Assembly: GCF_008704535.1 (NCBI RefSeq)
Contig: NZ_CP023701.1
Span: 5,002,001 to 5,066,000 of the forward strand
From: Streptomyces subrutilus
GTDB taxonomy: Bacteria > Actinomycetota > Actinomycetes > Streptomycetales > Streptomycetaceae
Length of the DNA: 64,000 nucleotides
Reading direction: 5' to 3'
Below the pieces are notes generated by a model. It did not search any database, had not been told where the DNA came from, and saw only the letters and a program-made list of their open reading frames with translations. Shown piece by piece: positions 59,239-64,000 of this stretch. Position 1 is the stretch's first letter. Each line of letters starts with the position of its first letter. The position numbers were made by a program, and so were the translations under genes.

Positions 59239-59978
59239 CCGCCCCGGTGTTCGTGGTCGAAGAGGTCCCGCCGGGCCCGGAGTTCGTCCTGGACGGCCCC
59301 GAGGGCCGGCACGCGGTCTCGGTGAAGCGGCTCAATCCGGGCGAGGCCGTGGTCCTCGCGGACGGACGCGGCCGGTGGGCCGAAGCCGTGGTGAAGGCCG
59401 CCGAGGGCAAGGACCGGCTCGTCGTGACCGTGTCCGGGGTCTTCGAGGAGGCCGAGCCCGCGGTGCGGATCACCGTGGTCCAGGCCCTGCCCAAGGGGGA
59501 CCGCGGCGAGCTCGCGGTGGAGACCATGACCGAGACCGGCGTCGACGCGGTCGTGCCGTGGCAGGCCTCGCGCTGCATCACGCAGTGGCGCGGCGAGCGG
59601 GGCGCCAAGGCGCTGGCCAAGTGGCGGGCCACCGCCCGCGAGGCCGGCAAGCAGTCCCGCCGCGTCCGCTTCCCGGAGGTGGCCGAGGCACTCTCCACCC
59701 GGCAGGTCGCGGCGCTGCTGGCCGGGGCCGACCTGGCCGTGGTGCTGCACGAGGACCGCGACACCCCCTCGCAGGCGCTGGCCACGGCGGAACTTCCGGC
59801 GGCCGGGTCCGTCGTCCTGGTCGTCGGCCCCGAGGGCGGCGTCTCGCCGGATGAGCTGGCCGTCTTCGCCGACGCGGGAGCCCGCCCGTACCGGCTGGGC
59901 CGCTCGGTCCTGCGGACCTCCACCGCCGGCACGGCGGCGACGGCGGTGCTGCTGGCGCGGACGGGACGCTGGAACTGA
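59235..59978 (+). CDS. rsmE: 16S rRNA m3U1498 methyltransferase
   Basis: 247 residues. PUA-like N-terminus (EGRHAVSVKRLNPGEAVVLADG) and a SPOUT methyltransferase core with the SAM-binding knot VLVVGPEGGVSPDEL and LGRSVLRTSTAGTAA at the C-terminus. Methylates N3 of U1498 in 16S rRNA. ATG 59235 has GAGGAG 6 nt upstream and overlaps the previous stop. The final codons lie in the first unit of a 17-bp tandem repeat. Confidence 0.95.
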   Translation: MTAPVFVVEEVPPGPEFVLDGPEGRHAVSVKRLNPGEAVVLADGRGRWAEAVVKAAEGKDRLVVTVSGVFEEAEPAVRITVVQALPKGDRGELAVETMTETGVDAVVPWQASRCITQWRGERGAKALAKWRATAREAGKQSRRVRFPEVAEALSTRQVAALLAGADLAVVLHEDRDTPSQALATAELPAAGSVVLVVGPEGGVSPDELAVFADAGARPYRLGRSVLRTSTAGTAATAVLLARTGRWN

Positions 59979-60011
59979 CGGGACGCCGGAACGGACGGGA
60001 CGCCGGAACGG
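59961..60011 (+). repeat. 17-bp tandem repeat at the end of rsmE
   Basis: Three units of ACGGGACGCCGGAACGG; the first (59961-59977) has two variants and codes for the last residues of RsmE, the other two (59978-59994, 59995-60011) are identical. It looks like local duplication of the gene end. Confidence 0.8.
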
Positions 60012-60107
60012 CCAGGGCGGCGGGCCGGTCGGGTCCGAGGGCCCGGCGGGCCGGTGCGGGCGGGTGTCCACGGGCTGCCCGGCGCGGGCCGGGCCGGGCC
60101 GGGCTGG

Positions 60108-60113
60108 ATACGA
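60108..60113 (+). promoter_or_regulatory. -10 box TACGAT before the HIT gene
   Basis: TACGAT lies 35 nt before ATG 60149, leaving a short leader with GGGAGG. Confidence 0.45.
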
Positions 60114-60148
60114 TGCCCGGACCGATCACCGTCACGGGAGGCGCACCA

Positions 60149-60508
60149 ATGGCCGGGGAACCGCAGGCCGACTGCCTGTTCTGCAAGATCGTCAACGGAG
60201 AGGTCCCGGCCACGGTGGTCCGGGAGACCGAGACGACCGTCGCCTTCCGGGACATCAACCCGAAGGCACCCACGCACGTGCTCGTCATCCCCAAGGTCCA
60301 CTACCCCGACGCCGCGTCCCTCGCCGCCGCCGAACCGGGCGTCGCGGCCGACGTGCTGCGCGAGGCCGGACAGGTGGCCGCCGACGAGAAGGTCGACGGC
60401 GAGGGCTACCGGGTCGTCTTCAACACCGGCGCGGGCGCCGGCCAGACCGTCTTCCACGCCCACGCGCACGTCCTGGGCGGCCGCGGCCTCCAGTGGCCCC
60501 CCGGATAG
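60149..60508 (+). CDS. HIT family nucleotide-binding protein
   Basis: 119 residues, Hint branch of the histidine triad family. Catalytic triad HAHAH at 103-107; CLFCKIVNGE near the start with a CxxC pair. Hydrolyses adenosine phosphoramidates or related nucleotides. GGGAGG (60136-60141) sits 7 nt before ATG 60149. Three bases separate it from the RNase Z gene. Confidence 0.95.
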   Translation: MAGEPQADCLFCKIVNGEVPATVVRETETTVAFRDINPKAPTHVLVIPKVHYPDAASLAAAEPGVAADVLREAGQVAADEKVDGEGYRVVFNTGAGAGQTVFHAHAHVLGGRGLQWPPG

Positions 60509-60511
60509 ACC

Positions 60512-61420
60512 GTGTCCGTACGCGAGTTCGTGGTGCTGGGCACCGCCAGCCAGGTGCCCACCCGCCACCGCAACCACAACGGCTACCTGCTGCGCTGGGA
60601 CGGCGAGGGCATCCTCTTCGACCCGGGCGAGGGCACCCAGCGCCAGATGCTGCGGGCCGGGGTGGCCGCGCACGACATCAACCGGATCTGCGTCACCCAC
60701 TTCCACGGTGACCACAGCCTCGGACTGGCCGGGGTGATCCAGCGGATCAACCTCGACCGGGTTCCGCACCCCGTCACGGCGCACTACCCCGCGTCGGGGC
60801 AGCAGTTCTTCGACCGGCTGCGGTACGCCACGGCGTACCGCGAGACGGTGGCGCTCCGCGAGGAACCGGTCGCGCGGGACGGGGTCCTCGCGCGCGGGCC
60901 CTCGTACGTCCTGGAGGCGCGGCTGCTCTCGCACCCGGTGGAGTCCTTCGGGTACCGGCTGACCGAACCGGACGGTCGGCGCATGGTGCCGGAGCTGCTG
61001 GCGCGGCACGGGATCACGGGGCCGGACGTGGGCCGGCTCCAGCGCGAGGGACGGCTGGGCGGGGTGACCCTGGACGAGGTGAGCGAGGCCCGGCCCGGGC
61101 AGCGGTTCGGGTTCGTCATGGACACCCGGCTGTGCGACGGGGTGACGGAGCTGGCGCGGGGCTGCGACATGCTGGTGATCGAGTCGACGTTCCTCGACGA
61201 GGACGAGCGGCTGGCCACCGACCACGGGCACCTCACCGCCGGGCAGGCGGCCGGGGTGGCGCGGGAGGCGGGCGTACGGCACCTGGTCCTGACCCACTTC
61301 TCGCAGCGGTACGCGGAACCGGCGGAGTTCGAACGGCAGGCGCGGACCGCGGGGTTCGAGGGCGAGCTGACGGTGGCGGCGGACCTGGTCCGGGTCCCCC
61401 TGCCGAAACGCAGCGCCTGA
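60512..61420 (+). CDS. rnz: Ribonuclease Z
   Basis: tRNA 3'-end processing endonuclease of the MBL fold. 302 residues. Metal motif HFHGDH at 63-68; VMDTRLCDG and HLTAGQAA, then LTHFSQRY, hold the further His/Asp ligands and the HST-like exosite region typical of the bacterial enzyme. GTG 60512. It matters here because tRNAs such as the Ala copies lack an encoded CCA and need Z-type cleavage. Confidence 0.94.
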   Translation: MSVREFVVLGTASQVPTRHRNHNGYLLRWDGEGILFDPGEGTQRQMLRAGVAAHDINRICVTHFHGDHSLGLAGVIQRINLDRVPHPVTAHYPASGQQFFDRLRYATAYRETVALREEPVARDGVLARGPSYVLEARLLSHPVESFGYRLTEPDGRRMVPELLARHGITGPDVGRLQREGRLGGVTLDEVSEARPGQRFGFVMDTRLCDGVTELARGCDMLVIESTFLDEDERLATDHGHLTAGQAAGVAREAGVRHLVLTHFSQRYAEPAEFERQARTAGFEGELTVAADLVRVPLPKRSA

Positions 61421-61439
61421 CCGCCCGCCCGTCGCCTCG

Positions 61440-61930
61440 CCGACGTGTGATCGCGCCCGGCTCTTCCGCGGCGGGGAGCGACCACAGCATGAGGGCGCCC
61501 GCCAGGACCATCCCGGAGCCACCCCGCGGGCAGCCGCCCCCCGCGGGGGGCGGGGCCGGAGGGCCGAGCCGGCGGGTGGCCGGCCAGACCGCCGCGGCGA
61601 CCAGTGCGATGGCGGCGAACGGCAGCCCGTGCCCGCCCCCGAGCCGCGGCAGCGTCAGGTACAGCGCGCCCGCGGTCGCCGAGACCGACAACAGCCCGAG
61701 CGCGGAGGTGCGGTGGGGGTCGCGCTGCCCGGCGATGCCCGAGGCGGCCACGGCCGTGGCGGTCCCCGAGCCGAAGCCGCCGGCCACCGCGCCCGCGACG
61801 ACCAGCGGCAGCAGCGTCGTCGCGGCCGCCGTGCCGTAGCCGGCCAGCGCCGAGCAGCAGCCCGAGGCGGGCCAGGGGCCATGCGGCGGGCGCCGGCGGT
61901 GGCGGCGCGGGGCTGCGGTGCACGGGTCGT
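61440..61930 (-). pseudogene. Decayed transporter (MFS-like) remnant
   Basis: The minus strand encodes membrane-helix segments without a plausible whole gene: ATTLLPLVVAGAVAGGFGSG, TSALGLLSVSATAGALYLTL and LPFAAIALVAAAVWPATRRL in one frame. A preceding helix, WPLARLGLLLGAG, lies in another frame, so a frameshift separates them. The pattern (TALGLL-type helix, then LPFAAxALVAxA) resembles the last helices of a major facilitator permease. Downstream the frame runs into the 3' end of rnz, and no start fits. Limits are approximate. Confidence 0.45.
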
Positions 61931-62127
61931 CCAGTCGGTGCGTGGGAGGCGCCGCAGAGTGAGCGGGGATCCTGTTTACCAAGCGGCCCGAGTTGCGGAG
62001 AAGAGCCATCTCCTGGTGATGTGCGCCACACTGGGTTTTGCTCCGGCCTCCAGCGGGCATGGCTGGCAGCTTTCCACTGAACACCCGCATGCAGAAACGA
62101 CCCTTCACGAACAACGGGGAGCACACC
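61931..62127 (+). other. Region upstream of the PfkB gene
   Basis: About 200 bases, slightly less GC-rich than the surroundings (GTTTACCAAG, GGGTTTTGCTCC). Probably holds the promoter of the next gene; no clear -35/-10 pair or palindrome is visible. Confidence 0.3.
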
Positions 62128-63225
62128 GTGACCAGTCGGGACAGCTTCGACAGCCTCTCAGCACCCGTGGACCCGCTCGGTCCGCTGCGCGACCCCCAGG
62201 AACCCGGCTGCGACGTCTTCCTGACCGGAACGGTCTTCCTCGACATCATCTTCACCGGCCTCGACTCCGCCCCGGTGCGCGGTACGGAATCCTGGGCGCG
62301 CGGCATGGGCTCCAGTCCCGGCGGCGTCGCCAACATGGCCACCGCCCTGGCCCGGCTCGGCCTGCGCACCTCTCTGGCCGCCGCCTTCGGGGACGACCAC
62401 TACGGCGAGTACTGCTGGGACGCCCTCGAACAGGGCGAGGGCATCGACCTGTCGATGTCGCGCACCGTTCCCGGCTGGCACAGCCCGGTGACCGTCTCGA
62501 TGGCGTACGAGGGCGAGCGCACGATGGTCTCGCACGGCCACGAGGCTCCGCCGCCGTCCGGCCCCGGCCCCTTCCCGCAGTGCCCGCCGCGCGCCCGGGC
62601 CGCCGTGGCCTCCCTGGGGCCGGGCCGGGGCGAGCCGTGGATCGGCGAGGCCGCGCGGCGCGGTTCGCGGGTCTTCGCGGACGTGGGGTGGGACGAGAGC
62701 GGCCGCTGGGACCTGGGCGCCCTGGCCGACCTGGAGCACTGCGAGGCCTTCCTGCCGAACGCGGGCGAGGCGATGCGGTACACGCGGACGGACTGCCCGC
62801 GCGCGGCGGCCCGGGCCCTGGCCGAGAAGGTGCCGATCGCGGTGGTGACCATGGGCGCGGAGGGCTCGTACGCGGTGGACGGGCTCACCGGGGAGACCGC
62901 GCACGTCCCGGGGATCACGGTGGACGCGCTGGACCCGACGGGGGCCGGCGACGTGTACGTGGCGGGCTTCCTCACCGGGACCCTGGCCGGCTGGCCGCTC
63001 GCGGACCGGCTGGCCTTCGCCGGTCTGACGGCGGCGCTGTCCGTCCAGGAGTTCGGCGGCTCGCTCTCGGCGCCCGGCTGGCCCGAGGTCGCCCACTGGT
63101 GGCACGCGGCGCCGCTGGAGCTGCGCGGCCGGTTCGCGTTCCTGGACGACCTGATGCCGCCGGGCACGACCCCGGCCGCCCGGCGACGCGCGGTGCCGAC
63201 GATCGGCTTCCGCCACTCCGCGTGA
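62128..63225 (+). CDS. PfkB family carbohydrate kinase
   Basis: 365 residues. Ribokinase-like fold: MGSSPGGVANMATALARLG (sugar-binding Gly-rich region) and DPTGAGDVYVAGFL with the catalytic Asp and anion hole. Substrate unknown; such kinases act on fructose-1-phosphate, ribose, adenosine or other sugars. GTG 62128 has GGGGAG 6 nt upstream; an ATG at 62092 would add 12 residues. The N-terminal ~30 residues before CDVFLTGTVFLDI are variable. Confidence 0.88.
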   Translation: MTSRDSFDSLSAPVDPLGPLRDPQEPGCDVFLTGTVFLDIIFTGLDSAPVRGTESWARGMGSSPGGVANMATALARLGLRTSLAAAFGDDHYGEYCWDALEQGEGIDLSMSRTVPGWHSPVTVSMAYEGERTMVSHGHEAPPPSGPGPFPQCPPRARAAVASLGPGRGEPWIGEAARRGSRVFADVGWDESGRWDLGALADLEHCEAFLPNAGEAMRYTRTDCPRAAARALAEKVPIAVVTMGAEGSYAVDGLTGETAHVPGITVDALDPTGAGDVYVAGFLTGTLAGWPLADRLAFAGLTAALSVQEFGGSLSAPGWPEVAHWWHAAPLELRGRFAFLDDLMPPGTTPAARRRAVPTIGFRHSA

Positions 63226-63299
63226 GCCCCCGCCCGGGCCGCCGGTGACGCGCGCCGGAACAGGGCGTAAAACCTCTCGGGGAAGCAGCCGGGGAGACG

Positions 63300-63305
63300 T
63301 AGGCT
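63300..63305 (+). promoter_or_regulatory. -10 box TAGGCT before the phoH-like gene
   Basis: TAGGCT about 70 nt before ATG 63375; leader contains AGGAGGT (63344-63350), which lies 24 nt before the start, farther than usual. Confidence 0.4.
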
Positions 63306-63374
63306 TGGTAGTCCGAGGTCGTCGATCGGCGCGGCCCCTCAGCAGGAGGTATGTGCAGGCCACAGTGCCGGCCC

Positions 63375-64000
63375 ATGACGCAGACACCGACATCCCACAC
63401 CCCGGCGCCCGGGCAGGCGCGAGCCCACTTCACCGTTCCGGCCACGCACCCGATGGTCACGGTGCTCGGCTCGGGCGACGTGCTCCTGCGCGTGATCGAG
63501 AGGGCCTTCCCGAAGGCCGACATCCATGTTCGGGGAAACCAGGTCAGCGCGGTCGGCGAGGCGGCGGAAGTCGCCCTCATCCAGCGCCTGTTCGACGAGA
63601 TGATGCTGGTGCTCCGCACCGGTCAGCCGATGACGGAGGACGCAGTGGAACGCTCGATCGCCATGCTCAAGGCGAGCGGCAATGGCAACGGGCCCGATGA
63701 GACGCCCGCCGAGGTGCTCACCCAGAACATCCTCTCCAGCCGCGGCCGCACCATCCGCCCCATGACCCTCAACCAGAAGCGGTACGTCGACGCGATCGAC
63801 AAGAACACGATCGTCTTCGGCATCGGGCCGGCCGGTACCGGCAAGACCTACCTCGCCATGGCCAAGGCCGTCCAGGCCCTCCAGTCCAAGCAGGTCAGCC
63901 GCATCATCCTGACCCGGCCGGCCGTCGAGGCGGGGGAGCGGCTCGGCTTCCTGCCGGGCACCCTCTTCGACAAGATCGACCCGTACCTGCGCCCGCTCTA
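63375..64000 (+). CDS. PhoH-like ATPase, 5' part (cut by window end)
   Basis: First 208 residues of a PhoH-family (YbeZ) protein. An N-terminal KH-like part (VTVLGSGDVLLRVIERAF; IHVRGNQVSAVGE) precedes Walker A GPAGTGKT (151-158) and ILTRPAVEAGERLGFLPG. YbeZ proteins work with the rRNA endonuclease YbeY, whose gene usually follows. ATG 63375 starts the conserved MTQTPTSHT; an in-frame ATG at 63351 lies directly against AGGAGGT with no spacing and is less likely. Confidence 0.92.
   Translation, partial: MTQTPTSHTPAPGQARAHFTVPATHPMVTVLGSGDVLLRVIERAFPKADIHVRGNQVSAVGEAAEVALIQRLFDEMMLVLRTGQPMTEDAVERSIAMLKASGNGNGPDETPAEVLTQNILSSRGRTIRPMTLNQKRYVDAIDKNTIVFGIGPAGTGKTYLAMAKAVQALQSKQVSRIILTRPAVEAGERLGFLPGTLFDKIDPYLRPL

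Noticed and set aside
61132..61839. 235-codon plus-strand frame after rnz as a gene
   Set aside because: It begins inside rnz in another frame and has no recognisable motif; the minus-strand permease remnant explains the region better.

Overview
The window is a very GC-rich (clearly above 70 %) stretch of actinobacterial chromosome, almost certainly Streptomyces or a close relative. The reasons are the codon use, the frequent GTG starts, the gene order mreBCD-pbp2-rodA / rne-rplU-rpmA-obg / proBA / nadD-rsfS / leuS / comEA-comEC / holA-rpsT-lepA / hrcA-dnaJ, and many -10 boxes placed 6-8 nt before start codons, as in leaderless streptomycete transcripts. It is core chromosome: I see no insertion sequence, phage, CRISPR array or resistance island.

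Layout. 1-5.6 kb: lateral/spore-wall elongation genes (3' end of mreB, then mreC, mreD, class B PBP2, rodA). 5.7-10.3 kb: a CYTH-CHAD polyphosphate-type protein and a conserved pair, radical SAM enzyme plus DUF2344 partner. 10.5-17.3 kb: RNase E/G with long low-complexity arms, ribosomal proteins L21 and L27, and the Obg GTPase. 17.3-25.7 kb: a cell-envelope glycopolymer cluster: GT2, GalE, GT4, a GT2-TagF-like fusion, a polyprenyl-phosphate glycosyltransferase and a GtrA flippase-like protein. 25.8-28.9 kb: proline synthesis (proB, a small unknown, proA). 28.9-35.8 kb: two related single-pass membrane proteins, an M48 protease, nadD, a divergent LCP-like protein, rsfS and a histidine phosphatase. 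36-36.6 kb: two identical tRNA-Ala(GGC) genes with a tiny Cys4 protein between them. 36.8-39.8 kb: leuS behind a leucine-codon leader peptide and terminator. 40-48.5 kb: DegV, ComEA, ComEC, a YceI protein, the DNA polymerase III delta subunit and S20. 48.7-64 kb: LepA, a long-chain acyl-CoA ligase, HemW, DUF3097, an MBL hydrolase, CIRCE-hrcA-dnaJ2, a nitronate monooxygenase-like protein, RsmE, a HIT protein, RNase Z, a decayed transporter remnant, a PfkB kinase and the start of a PhoH-like ATPase (cut by the window edge).

How it fits together. The wall machinery (MreBCD/PBP2/RodA), the glycopolymer cluster and the LCP-like protein all concern envelope polymers and lie within 35 kb. RNase E, L21, L27, Obg, RsfS, LepA, S20, RsmE and RNase Z concern RNA and ribosomes. 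The points most worth a second look are a leucine attenuator in front of leuS that seems to start with a leaderless leader peptide; two genes whose only credible start codon is CTG; comEC without a stop codon at its expected end; an LCP-like protein lacking the family's signature residues; two paralogous membrane proteins sharing an FDExFVR motif; and many leaderless promoters.
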